This document shows, piece by piece, positions 45,986-58,900 of a DNA stretch of 64,000 bases. The first letter of the stretch is position 1. Every line of letters begins with the position of its first letter. The stretch is taken from positions 14,922,910-14,986,909 of the forward strand of contig NC_089724.1 of assembly GCF_035083965.1 (NCBI RefSeq), given 5' to 3'. Position numbers and translations under genes: made by a program. This DNA comes from Branchiostoma lanceolatum. Lineage: Eukaryota; Chordata; Leptocardii; Amphioxiformes; Branchiostomatidae. A model generated the notes under the pieces. That model saw only the letters and a list, made by a program, of their open reading frames with translations, did no database searches and had not been told where the DNA came from.

Positions 45986-47624
45986 ATTAAACAGAAAATC
46001 CTAGATGAACATAATCATGGTTCTATATAAGACATCAACATCAAGTAGCAATAGGATGACTGCCTGGTTGATCAAGTGCTGTGTTAATGATAAACCACGG
46101 TTAATCCGATAGGGAATTTCGTGGGGGAAAACAGATGACTTGTTGTTGAGACCAGCTTAGGTCGAGTCAGGACAAGGTTGATTAGAAAGTGCGTGTATCA
46201 AGATATATATCTTTTTGTAATTGAAAGCGGCATGATAATGCTTATCTAATTAGGTGTTTTCGAAGCCGTTTTGATTAGGGATGCAATCATTTAGAAAATC
46301 AATTCGACGATGCCATTCAAAATGTGAAGAGGGAGTTGAATGTAAGATTTACCGATTTCGTAGCTGTGTGTATTTGAATTCAACTTGAAATGCTCGTTTT
46401 CAGATTGCAATATAGTCCTATACTTTCTTGTGGCCAGTTATTTGGACAATTTTCTCTTTAAACTATCATAGCACCCTTTTTGATGGAGTAGACTTTCTAT
46501 CCTTTCCGCTGGATGGAGATCGTTGTGTAACAAAAATGACATTTGTATAACCCATTTCTTTATGAATTGAAAAAATATCCATGATGTAACCGTATGATTT
46601 AGAAGGCAACAAAACACATAGAATTTACAAAATACTGTTCTTTATCAATACAATTCGCTCTAACTAATGTTGAGGTGTTCTGGTCACTCAGCGCTCACCG
46701 GAAGATGGGGGGGGGGGGCACCTGCTAACAATCATTGGCGGAGGTTTCTAGGAAAGGTCTACAACTCACGTTTTCATGCCTACGGATTCTACGGAAAGCC
46801 CCACAAGTAGTGCGGCTCTTTTCATGTTAGGCAATGAACTACCGGTGCTCTGTTTGTGCTATCTTTTAGTCATAGCATCAAATCTCTCTAAATGTTGTAG
46901 GATTTAAGTGTTCCGTTTGAATCTTTGATAGCAGGATGTTGCTTTATTCCTCCTTTAGTACCGGTAATTACTTGTATTACTGCTATCCTGACAACTTTCG
47001 ATATATTGTGGCTGACATTTGGAATCATGTTCACAGCCTCGCAAAAAAGCACGATTATGTTAACTTTCATGATTTTCAGAAATATTTTTGTGATATATTG
47101 CAAGTTTTATAAATATTTTGCTATAATTGTAAAATATTTGATGATTCCAGTGCCATGTTTTATGAAGTTATGATTTCAAATCTGTCTTTTCACGTACGGA
47201 TAGCGAAGGTGAACCCATGCACATTCGTGTGAGGGAGCCTGTTAGTCATGCTCTTCAAACACTATAGCTGATGACGCATACTGAAAGGCCAGGAGTGCTA
47301 AGACTTTAAGAACTCTAAGATATCATCTTGACCATGACCGAAGAGAGGCGAAAGCTGGGACGACTTTGAGCCAAGCATACATTTGACCTCTTTCGTCGTA
47401 AAAAAAAAAAGATGAAATCGTCATGTTCTAGTGTCTACTGCAGTCATTAGTATTCTAGCACATCATTGCATGACCCGACGCGAGTTGACTCTTTGTCCCT
47501 GACGTTATCCCATTACGACCACACAAAGGTCCTAACGGACTCATTTTCCGCATCATCAATCGACCGGCAACGGTTGGTAAGGAATAAGGATAAAAGGCGA
47601 AGGGATCGAACGCGTGTCTTGCCT
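45986..47624. other. Intergenic stretch without recognisable genes
   Basis: AT-rich, with a poly-G run near 46706. No open frame with a recognisable family and no clear repeat. Confidence 0.4.
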
Positions 47625-48548
47625 TGTGTACATCTCTGTCTAAGCTACCTGTATAGTAAATAACATGAAAATCTGTCGCTCCTCTCTTCAGTTATTCTCC
47701 TTCAAAGATTTTGACAAATACGCCATTGCAGTTCCAGTGACACATACCAGGGGGCCCAAAATCGACCGCAAACACACTAACCTTGCATGATTTGCACTTC
47801 AGTGTGTACATCTCTATCCACCCTACCTGCGTACCAAATAACATGAAAATCTGTTGTTCCTTTCTTCAGTTGTTCTCCTTTAGAACATTTTTACAAACAG
47901 GCCATTGCAGTTCCAGTGACACATACCAGGGGTTGTTTTCGGTTGTTTTCGGTATTTAGCGATTCTGTTGCTTTCGGTTGTTTTCGGTTGTTTTCGGTTG
48001 TTTTCGGTTGTTTTCGGTATTTAGTGATTTTGTTGTTTTCGGTTGGGTCTCACTAAATACCGAAAACAACCGAAAACAACCGAAAACAACCGAAAACAAC
48101 AAAATCGACCTTGACCTTTCTCCTCCCAGCCCATACCCACATACCAACTGTCATTACAATCCATCTACACGTTCTACAGTTATGCTGACTTTAAGCATCC
48201 GGCGACACACATGCAAAATTCAGTTTCATTTGCATGATTTGCACTTCAGTGTGTACATCTCTGTCTAACCTACCTGTGTACCAAATAACATGACAATCTG
48301 TCGATCCTTTCTTCAGTTATTCTCCTTAGGAGATTTTTACAAATACGCCATTGTAGTTCCAATGACACATACCAGGGGGATTGACCTTCCTCCTCCTAAC
48401 ACCTACCCACATACCAAATATCATTACAATCCATGTACATGTTCTACAGTTATGCTGACTTTAAGCATCCGGTGACACAAACATACACACAAACACCAAG
48501 CGCACGCAAAACAGTATCTCCATGAAAAAGCCTTTTTTCATGGATATA
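47625..48548 (-). repeat. Dispersed repeat family A, copy 3, internally triplicated
   Basis: Three tandem units open with GTGTACATCTCT at about 47627, 47804 and 48251 and carry AATAACATGAAAATCTGT, TTCTTCAGTTATTCTCC and CAGTGACACATACCAGGGG. The element ends at 48515-48548 with the hairpin TATCTCCATGAAAAA..TTTTTCATGGATATA, the same terminus as copies at 41599 and 56445 in opposite orientation. The second unit is interrupted by the 51-bp inverted repeat. Confidence 0.65.
47977..48100. repeat. Perfect 51-bp inverted repeat built from GGTTGTTTTC units
   Basis: 47977-48027 and 48050-48100 are exact reverse complements with a 22-bp spacer. Each arm has four 10-bp GTTTTCGGTT-type units plus TATTTAGTGA. 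Further units precede the left arm back to 47931. Single strands would form a very stable hairpin. Confidence 0.9.
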
Positions 48549-49129
48549 ACAAGAGTTTGGAGACAATGACCTCAGTTTGAGACCCCCGGTTTGATTGGAA
48601 CTTGTTGAGCACCAGCTATTATAGTGCATATGATAAGGCTAGGGCTATGGCATTAAGAAACACCTTATGAGATCTTAAATGTCTTGTTTCTTTCTTGTGA
48701 CAGTACCTTAATGTTGTAAAACAAACGTCTGAGTACAGTCAGTCCGATTACCTTGATGTCCTCATCCGACCTTGGAATGAAATGTACTTATCTTCTCTGT
48801 CAGATCTTCTGTGATCATTTTGATACTGACTCAGTGAGGATCTTTTCCCAGCGTCACTGAAGGCACCGTTCATCTGTGTTTTGAGTGGATACAAATCCCA
48901 TGTTTTGGCTACCGTAGCCAAAACGCTACTTAAGGCTCAAGTTTCTAAACTACCTACGACCCATTTTCAAAGTAGAACTATCACAATCTTAAATGACACC
49001 CACTGCCACGAAAACCATCTTGTACACGTATTCTAAGAAACACCGACTCATATCTTGATTTTGGCGACGCCTCAGGGGGGAGCCAATTTTTTTACTATAT
49101 TGTGTGCAGATTGCAAGAATTCTAGGAAT

Positions 49130-49930
49130 TGTACAGGAATGTGAAAGTCCATGGGACGATAACTCAAGAATGGCTTGATGTATTGTCTTCATATTTTGTA
49201 GGTGGGTAGGTCTGTGGGAGACCTTGAAATGATTGGATTTTGGGCCCACTAGCGACTTTCTATGGTACTGCAGGGGAACTTTCACTTTCCAAATCTCGTC
49301 TTCTGACCATGCTATAGTCATGATTTTTAAGTGGTGGATAGCTCTTTGTTAGGAAAATATGTCCTGTAGATTAGGACCCCCCAGCGGCTATTTTTGGAAC
49401 TGCAGGAGCTGATTTTGACTCAAACTTTGAAAGAGAATAACGCAAGAAGGGGATGACGGATCATCATAATTTTTGGTGTCTGGATAGCTTAAGTGATGAT
49501 TTACATAATCATATGCCAATTACGCAAATCAATACCTGATTTGCATAATTAATGAGGACAGTTGATAAATCAGCTGCATTCTATTATAGGACTCTCAAAC
49601 ACATGATATATGTAACCGAGAAAGAGATAAATATCGATAGATATCAATTATGCAAATTGATACTTAATTTGCATAATTAACGACAAAATACTATAAATCC
49701 ATAGTGGTAAATGATGGGGATTTCATTTTTGCACCATTTGGAAGTTTAGTAAATGTGGCCACTAAGACACAAATCTTGCATAGAGGGCCTCATTTACATA
49801 ATTTATGAGGAAATGGTACGATATCTTTTTTTTGGGAAACAAGATTTTCATACATTGGAGAACTTTTGGTAGAGAAGGTGATCGACTGATATGATTTATG
49901 CCTATGCGAGGTCCTTATTTGCATGTGGGC
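49130..49930 (+). repeat. Dispersed repeat family A, copy 4
   Basis: Carries GATAACTCAAGAATGGC, TTTTGTAGGTGGGTAGG, TTTTGGGCCCACTAGCG, TGGTACTGCAGGGG and GGAACTGCAGGAGC, then ATTTGCAT/ATGCAAAT motifs at about 49539, 49650 and 49670. Close to copy 1 at 18.1 kb. Confidence 0.6.
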
Positions 49931-50224
49931 TAAAAACGAAAACGTTCACAGAGGCCACCGTCGCCATGGCAACATCTTTTTATGTTGCCAATCTTGTTAA
50001 ACATGTTTGCCTTCTGAGTTTAACAATTTAAATTACATGTTTTTTCGCTTTATATTTCTTGCACAGATAAAAAGTTCTTCACAAGTTAAAGAATTGATCA
50101 AATCAGATTTGCACGGTCAACGGTCTCTTTTCAAATTTTCAGTAAGCAGTATTTGTACAAGAATAACATACATATGTATATGTCACGAATGACGTCATAA
50201 GTCCAGGTAAAATGTGGTGTAGTG

Positions 50225-50480
50225 ACTAGTAATCCGCGTCCTATCCGTTCATTATTAGTTAGGATTGTAGTGTGCGTAACCCATAGTGACCCTGCCTCTG
50301 GACCAACAGCTTGGGAGTTCCAATCCCGTCTGTGTTGCTCAACAAATATGCACGCTACTGGAAAGGGTTGCAGTACTAGTGCTTAGGACAGAGTCCACTG
50401 TTCATTGTGCCTGTCGGAAAGAGGTAGGGGAATTTCCCGATACAATGAACTGTATATACTGCACATAGTGTCTATCTTCT
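50225..50480 (+). mobile_element. Probable tRNA-derived SINE
   Basis: Head with GTGTGCGTAACCCATAGTG and GGGAGTTCCAATCCC (box B-like). It is followed by GGAAAGGGTTGCAGTACTAG, CACTGTTCATTGTGCCTGTC, GGGGAATTTCCCGATACAATG and a tail near TGTATATACTGCACATAG. The box B is imperfect. Confidence 0.45.
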
Positions 50481-51168
50481 CTGTCACGATCAGTAGAAGA
50501 TTAGCTCTTCAGTGAGCTAAACTAGTTTTCATTGCTTGATATATAGGGGATCGAACCAACTCGAAGTACATGATTGCAAGTCACAAACCATCCTCCGATA
50601 TCGATTTGTTTACTCGATTTCTATTTTACATGCCCAACTTGCTCTTGACGATATGGCCCGCCTTCATGCGAACATACATTGTATAACAAAAGGTAACTGT
50701 CATCCGTTGATCCAACACAAAATGTTCAATAGGCCTAATATGCCTCATTACCTTAGTGCGTCATGTCGCCTACCTTACGGAATCTATAAGCTATATATCA
50801 AACTCTTTGACAGTTTCCCCTGACAAAATACATAGTTCTTTTGTTACTGAACATCTAGTTTAAGATACTTACAATTCATTGAGTGTTTGTTGTTCCTTTT
50901 TAGTGAGTGTGCTTTTCTGAAGGGCGCCGGTATAATTACGGAACAACTGAGAACTTCATTGTATCATTTCGTGAATGAGGTCATGGGAAAGTTAAGTGAA
51001 GAGGCGAGGGTGTATTTGCGCTCTTACGTAAAAAACGAAGCCGTTCATTCTTATTTAAGAGCATTAGCTTTCGAAAACACACAGTTACCAAAGCCATATG
51101 ACGTCAGAAACATGATATGTTGGTGTAATACATGTATTTGGGCGGTCACCTTGGTGATGCTGGGCTGA

Positions 51169-52942
51169 AATCTAAAACAGAACTTATGACTTCCCTTTAG
51201 ACGTCATCATTGTTCGTTGAATGGCTTTTGAAATCACACTGAGTTTAAAATAGTCCTGATATGTGTCCGGCAAGCAGATACGCGCATATACACCTGTGTA
51301 AATATATCGGGTTTCAAGTATACTTGGTTTTGTTTACTGACGATTATATCATTACACATGGGAAAAGTGGCTACGGCAAAGACAGGCGGAAATAGAGACT
51401 TATTGTGTCAAAACAAAATGCAAATATTTACAAAGAAATGCCTGGTGTCATCTCTATAATCGAACCGTCATACGATAGATAGCCGATAGAAAATCGAGAA
51501 CGTTCCCAGAACAGCCGTGGATTTGTCGTACAACACTAAGCCGTCTTGCGACGGAACACTTTGTCGTAAATCTTTGTCGACCATTACTTCTCAGTAATAG
51601 CCTAGCTGAAACTCCTACTAAGAAGTAATCGTGTAACAAACACTTGATTAGATACATCTATCTAAGTTCTATGTACTTCATGTATGGACGTGATGTGACC
51701 TATATAACGGACAATGTGTATCGTATAGGAACTAAAAGACGCCATGAAAGGTCTCTAGACGAAGGACCTTTCAACACTTCATGACTTGAGACGAAATATT
51801 ACAGACTTACTTTGTAAAGTAGATTAAATGTCGGTTGTGTTACGATATTGTAGACAATAAAAACACGTTACTATCTTTTGATATAAAATCCCATTTTCTT
51901 CTCCTAAGGTTGTAAAGGTGATCTTTTAAATTCCATTTCTTCCAAGTCTAATCTATAAGTAAGGAAATACGTCTCGCCGAGGGGCAGGACATTGCACCCC
52001 ACTACAAGAAGAGGTCATGTTGTCTTTCAAGCATTGATAGTGTAGGTGCAACTACATGGCGTCAGTCGACTGTGGCGTTTTGTGTTAATGGCATTCTTTC
52101 CACGTTTTTGTAAACAAGCTAAGGAAATACGTCTCGACCAGGGCAAAGCAACACTAAACTATTAGAAGAGGTTATTTGCAGGTGGAACTATCTGGCGTCA
52201 CTAGTGTTATATAGACTCAAGCTTTGTCAGAGCGAGGTTTTGGTGTACGTCATTGAGCGTCACCTAACCTCTGGGAACGTCTCATAGTGTCTGCTACCAT
52301 GAAGAGGCTCATTGTGACTGGTGGTTGTTTGTTTCTGGCGTCGTGACCGGCTTTTAAATAAATCAGATTTCTCTCACTAATTCTGTTGAATGGAGAAACC
52401 ACCAGACATGTTTTCGTTAACTCACTTTACAAGCACATGCTAACGTTACCTTTAGCTGTCAGTCATACATACGAAGAGACATTTAGAGAAACCGATAGAC
52501 AGAACACGTGAAAATATCTATCGTATCAGGTGCTTAAGCAGTGCTTGAACAATGTGTACAGGTTGGCTCGAGTGGTAGTGATTCAACTCAAGGATATTTA
52601 ACACAGGTAAACAGAATTTTGTTCGCTTGAACTATGCGAGCATGCAGGTTCAAATAGATGAGACCAACAACTGACGAAGATCTGAAGAGCTTCTTGGGGG
52701 GGGGGGATACGGAAGGTCTTGTATGGGGTCACTACGACTAGACCCCCCCCCCCCCCCCGAAAGTTGCTGAGGGAAAGTATATTCAATCCCAAAACCTTCC
52801 GAGGAAATGTGATTTTGTATCCATATACGTCCCAATCAAAGGCATTTGCTCTTTAAATGTTCAAACAGCAACAGTTGTAGATGGATCAACTTAAAGTTTT
52901 AAAATCTTTTAGTGCACAGAAAATGCGCACTCATCACGCTGT

Positions 52943-52997
<55 letters not shown>

Positions 52998-54094
52998 CTT
53001 TCATCTAAGGCGACGCTAATGGATTCCACTTTGTGGCTACAGTGTACTGAGTTAAACTCTAAAGATTCTTTACACGATAAGGATAAGCCACCGTCCTACT
53101 TTCATAAACCATGCAGTAATTCAGTGGTACAGAACTAGGCCATCTCGGGAGCAAGACATCACTAAGACGCTCAACTTAATCCTCCTAAAAAGAGCGAGGA
53201 TTAGGATAATGCCCCACGGTCTCCCGATACAAGACCCACTTCACGGCGTACGGATCTGGAGTAGTTGATGTAGATCCAATTCTGGCGTTAAGAAGATAAA
53301 TATTTATGATAAAAGAAAGGGAGGACCTCTTCATCTTTAAACAAACCGCCGCCACTATAGCTATGAGACCACGAAAAGGTTAAAACTAAGGAGGTAGAAT
53401 TACTGGTATTACAACTGTTTGTAGTTTTTGAAAATGAGGTCGTGGCTTTTTTGTGAAGATTATGTCTTTGAGGTTTGGTAAAATACAATTAGTCTTTGTA
53501 CTCATTCTTGTACAAGTGAACAATATGTATAAGTGGCGCCTGGTTAACCAACAATAAAGGAGATAGCAACCTGTTACAAGGGGGCGTTGTAAGTTGTGAT
53601 CAGATTCTCTAGAAAGTCAATAAACTAGATAGTCCACAAAACACTAGGTGGTTCTAGTATGTCATGTAATTTTCTATCTACCGTGACTAAAACTATCATC
53701 AAACTTAAAGCAAACGGACGGTTTATACAATAGCACATTGATATACATCTCGATAGTTAAGGAATTACGCATTCTATGTGACGGTACCTTTAACACGCCT
53801 AATAAAGCATGGGATAATGAAACGCCATGTTTATGAGCCGCATCATCTTATCTGTAATCTGCTTTCCAATGATAATCTAGCACTTAACTGTTAACGGTCT
53901 CTGTCTTCAAACGATAAGGCATTTTGTATTTCTCATTGTCAAGTACAGAACGTTTCACCGTGAGGAATTGTGCTTTATTTGTGATGATTAAATTCATATG
54001 GAAGCTATTCGCATGATATGCTAAACGCATTGTAAAAGTGCACGATTGTGTGTGGTGGGGGGAGTTGAATGTTAGCTTCGGTCGTCTCCCTCAC
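51169..54094. other. Intergenic stretch without recognisable genes
   Basis: Holds poly-G and poly-C runs near 52697 and 52742 and the CA microsatellite. Sequences near 51964 and 52120 share AAGGAAATACGTCTCG and GGTGCAACTA/GGTGGAACTA with GGCGTCA, a small local duplication. No gene seen. Confidence 0.4.
52945..52995 (+). repeat. (CA)n microsatellite
   Basis: Uninterrupted CA dinucleotides for about 50 bases. Confidence 0.95.
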
Positions 54095-54295
54095 TGAGTG
54101 TCCCACAGTCTGAGACAGAGACGGAGGGGACACTGGGATTGGCGTAGAGGACCTGGGGACAGCTATGGGTGATCCACTTCTGTTTGACCTCGGTAGGGCC
54201 ACGCGGACTTCTGTATACATGCCCCGCCCCCTCGCCCCCAGAAGTTGGCAGAACGACGGATGAATCTGGCCTCTATAGCAGACTCTGTCGCTGGT
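54095..54295 (-). other. Weak candidate exon, serine/proline-rich
   Basis: On the minus strand, TTCCAG precedes and GTGAGG follows a 201-base GC-rich block. The block is open in one frame for 67 codons (SDRVCYRGQIHPSF, then RSSTPIPVSPPSLSQT). Base composition is higher in GC than its surroundings. No family recognised and no partner exon found. Confidence 0.18.
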
Positions 54296-55932
54296 CTGGA
54301 AGTACAGATACAATAAAAAAACAGCATGCATAATGAGTCAAGAAATAGGCCCCTACTAGCCACCCGATCGAAACCTCTGCTTGGAGATGATACGATCATA
54401 CCACTATCTCATGAGGTTGCGGAAAACCCCAAGATCGAGAAAGAAAGGTAATTCATTTGACAATTGTCGGACTCTTTCCTGCCATAGCCACTCATTAAAT
54501 GCCCAGATTTCACCCAAAAAATCCCACCAAGAACGATTTTTCAATGGTTTAAAGCCTTGTTTATTTATCTGACTACGGGGTCTATGCGCAGGCACTAACT
54601 GTTGCGCCCCTCCCTGTAATCACTGGGATACTGCAAAAATTAAAGTAATCGCTAAACGTCCCCACAGTGATGCCATTGCCACCTGAGCACCTAGTTAGGG
54701 AATCATGGTAAAGTTGCATAGCAGCGCAATGTATTTTGGCAACATGGATTTTAACTGTTTTAAAATGATCATAGACTGACGTTCGCAGCGCATGGTATTT
54801 TGACAATAGAGATTTCACTAGTATTAGATAGAGAAAGTTTGTTGCAAATTTATACCCGTTAAGGCTAATTGCAAGTACATGTACTGCACATGTGACACGG
54901 AGTGGACGCACAAACAATAATAACAATATAACATATGACTACTCTAGTCTTAGCTACTGACACTATAGCTAAGTTCTAACTTTAACATTAAAAGGACCAT
55001 AGATTGACAGCCTTTGTCGTGCTCTTGCGTATTTGGAAGGTAACTAAATGTGTAAAGTCGGCTAGAGTGCAAAGTAGTCTGTGCCATTATGACTTCTCAA
55101 TCGAGTATTGAGACACGATAAAGCAATATAACGTTAGATATTTACAAAACTCATTAGATATTTCACGGCGGTATTATGTCTACGAACGTTTTTTTTTCAA
55201 TTATATTTTTCCTTCCGTGTTTGAGATACACAAAACGAAAAATGTTGTTTTTACGGAAGATTTTGAAATTGATGTGAAATAGGTGATCCATAATCTTCTC
55301 TGGCCAAGCTGATATTCTGAATAAAGATCTTTTTGTAAGACCCGCCAACAACGCTGCCTCTATGATGCAAGGTGAATAACAAACAATCGATCAGGGGTGG
55401 CCTCCGGTCCTGTCTCCGGTCCTGTTCTGTCCTGTCCTGTTTAAGCAGGCGGTGCCCTTTGTGACCCTTTGTTGTTGACATCGTCCGCCCGAGAGAGTTC
55501 AACACTTGAGGGCACGGCCTTGTTCGTTGAATGGACTGTCCTATCACTCGTGGAAATACAATTTTATTCAACTTTATTGTCAACATTCAACATCATTTCA
55601 TTCTTTAAGGTATGCGTTAAATAGTATTCCTCATGATGATAGATCCTCAAGATCTAAAATCGTAACGGTTATACATCAAATGGTGAATGCTTACAGGAAT
55701 ATCATAAATATTTAAGAAATGGTCTCGTCCGACGAAGGTCAACTGAGGTCATGATGATCACACACCACCGACAGTGTCCTACCAAGGAGGTTATCCTATT
55801 TTAACCTCCTTGGTCCTACAGTTTCCGGTGTGTGGACACAGAGATGATCTCAAACGAACGTACGCTGAAAAATACCCGGTATTATCATACAAAATAGTAC
55901 AACAAATACAAAGAACTAGGTGCATCCCCACC
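54296..55932. other. Upstream flank of the SLC6 gene
   Basis: No recognisable exon. A GTCCTGTC repeat stretch lies near 55400-55440. The promoter or a 5' UTR exon of the SLC6 gene could lie here. Confidence 0.35.
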
Positions 55933-58900
55933 ATGCTGAGCTCAGTGTGGACCCAGCCCGGCCGGGAGACCAGGGTAAGAGACCCGATGCTCGACAAGGA
56001 AGAAGACGAGCCCGAACACCGCGGGCCAGTACACGACATGGAGCCGGGGGAACCCAGGGACCAGTGGGGTCGTAAGGCCGAGTTTCTCCTGGCCATGGTC
56101 GGCTATGCTGTCGGACTGGGAAACGTCTGGAGGTTCCCTTACCTCTGCTACAAAAGCGGTGGCGGTATGAAGTTGTACAAACCGCCAAACGGATATTATT
56201 TTAGTCCATTGGCATGACAAACTGATGAATAGTCAGAAGTTTTGGAGTTTCCAGTTGTGCAAGATAACTTAATTATGAAATCTGTCAACAGAACAATTTT
56301 GTTAACAAGGCCGACTTTATATACTCAGGGCTTAGTAACGGTCAGAATAGTTTTGTTTACGAGGCCGTGCCTAGGGCTAGGTACTATCTAAAACTGGTCC
56401 GACCACTCTGGTGATCAATTCTTGTGTTGAGTTTTGCCCATAATTATCTCCATGAAAAATGGAGATATAGTTTTGGGTGTGTCTGTCTGTCTGTTTGTTT
56501 GTTTGTCTGTCTGTTTGTCTGTCTGTTTGTGTTTCCGCACCATTCCAGTCAGCATAACTCAAGAGCCTCTTGATGGATTACAATGATATTTGGTATGTGG
56601 GCAGGTGTTGTGAAGCCGAAATTCAAGGTAGATTTTGGGCCCCCTGGTATGTGACCTTGGTACTGCAGCAGAAATTCCATTTTTGTATCTTTTGACCTGG
56701 ACGTGCTGTGGTCTTGATTTTTGGGTGACAGATAGCTTGTGATGTAATAAAAACATGGTGTAGGTTTGGGCCCCCTAGCAGCTTCCTCTGGAACTGCAGG
56801 GGCGTTTTTGTGAAAATCTTCTTAGGAGAATAACTGAACAAAGGGACAACGGATTTCCATGATATTTAGTATGCAGGTAGCTTAGATAGAGATATACACA
56901 ATGAAGTGCAAATTATGCTAATTAGGACTTAATTTGCATAGCTAATGAGGAAAATCTATATTTGCAGTGTTTTCCATTATAAGACTCAAATACATGTAAC
57001 GTATGTAGTCTATGGAAAGTGGATCATCAACAGATACCAATTATGCAAATAAATTCCTAATTTGCATAATCAATGCAAAACACCATATCTCATCTAAATT
57101 GGTAAATTATAGGACTGTCAATATGATACTTAGTATGCAGGTACATGTAGCTTAGACAGAGATATACATAATGAAGTGCAAATTATGCTAATTGTGACTT
57201 AATTTGCATAGCTAATGAGGAAATTCTATATTTGCAGTGTTTTCCATTATCAGACTCAAATACATGTAACATATGTAGTTTATGGAAAGTAGAGCATCAA
57301 CAGATATCAATTATGCAAATAAATTCCTAATTTGCATAATTAATGCAAAGACACCATAATTCATCTAATTGGAAAATTATAGGACTGTCAATATTGCAAC
57401 AAGATGCCTAGATTTGAAATATAATAGTCGACAACACATCTTAGGACACAAATTGAATGAGAGAACACAGTGTAACAACTAACAATTCTTTTATTCATCA
57501 TGAAGACAGCAATAATTTGAATAAATCAGTTGAACTTGAACAGCAGCTGTTGTCCAGTCCTGTTACTTTCCATATCCCATTGAATTTGCAGGCCTGCAGA
57601 AACATAGTATGTTAAAAAGGCAAAATTAGTTGCTTCTTAACTCTTCGCATGCATTACTACATATCTACCTACTGCTTTAGAAATCCTAATGAATAATAGC
57701 AATTATTCAAGAGCCAAATATGGACCAACTCACTCGCCGCTAGCGCTACTAGTCTCTCGTACAGTTGCGCAAACGTCAGCTCCCTGACCGACATCGAGAG
57801 CGTACCAATCAACAACAATGGTGCCGCCCTTTTTCACTTTTATGCTCACATATTTAGCGACCGAACCCACATGCTCTGAGGAATTATGTATTTCGTGTGA
57901 CGAGTTTTACGTTAATCTTACGATTTGCGGCACTGTCGTAACCCTTTGGTCAAAGTTACAGGAAGCTGAATTTCTTGTTTTTTTCTTCTGGGAACAGACC
58001 AAAATCAATGCGCGCGCGGACGTCATCCATAAAAATTACTTGGTGCAGCCTTATTAAGTATTAGGGAGATAACCAACCGACAGGCTGGCATTGCCTTTCC
58101 TAGGTTAACTAGCTAACACATGTACAGAACACTCTAGACTAAAGGCAGCAAAATTCAAACAGAAAATTTGACATGTGCAACTTAATGTGTGTGTTTTTTA
58201 GGTGCCTTTCTCATCCCTTACTTTATCATGCTGTTCCTGTGTGGTATTCCCCTCCTGTACATGGAGCTGGCAGTGGGACAGTACACACAGCAGGGGCCTG
58301 TGGGGGCGCTGGGCAAGATTTGCCCTCTTCTCAAAGGTATGATACCACGGATACTTTTTTGCAGGTTTTGCAAAATTTCCCTGTGAGCCACAGCAGGATA
58401 AGCTTGATAAGGTAAAGATTAATTGTGGTATAATAAAGTCCAAGATAGTGAATATTCAAGCACTGGCACAGGTGACAACATAATTGCTATACAGCATGTG
58501 CCTTCTGTGAATTTGATATATGACTTTTGACTTTCTTTTTCAGGTTCTTTGGTGCGGTTTGTGTGGTTTCTTTTATCAACATCAATAGACATATGTACAA
58601 AGGTTTTATGATCTAGATCTGCACTCACCCAATATGTCCTTTGGTTCTGTCAGTTCTCATCCCCAAACTTACCCTGATCAAAAATCTGTTGAACAGGTAG
58701 AATCTTACTATTATAAATGTATTCAACCTTGTTCCTGCTTGACTTTATTATTTGATGCTTTACAAGTTTAGCTTGCAGACAGTGGAGTCTTTATTAATAG
58801 AGCAGTACACTGCAGAATGATGATTAGTGTCATCAACCAGCAACAAGGTACAAAATAACTTATCACAATATAGCCAGTAATATACTCCTGGTCAGCATAT

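Larger units (their letters stand above)
42965..51168 (+). other. Two weak candidate exons that splice in frame (possible PAN/apple-like fragment)
   Basis: 42965-43036 follows a pyrimidine tract plus ACAG and is followed by GTGAGT. 50904-51168 follows CCTTTTTAG and ends at a TGA stop. Joined, they read CWVERCVKVEPCEFKAVIRF...HECAFLKGAG and then a helical stretch. Cysteine spacing faintly recalls PAN/apple domains. The 7.9-kb gap, missing 5' end and lack of any strong family match keep this low; it could be chance. Confidence 0.18.

Noticed and set aside
47978..48268. Open frames with repeated FRLFSVF / NNRKQPKTTE peptides
   Set aside because: Translation of the 10-bp unit inverted repeat, not a gene.
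52881..53138. Open frame with poly-(TH)
   Set aside because: Produced by the CA microsatellite.
55791..56220. Several overlapping minus-strand frames
   Set aside because: Antisense to SLC6 exon 1 and its GC-rich leader.
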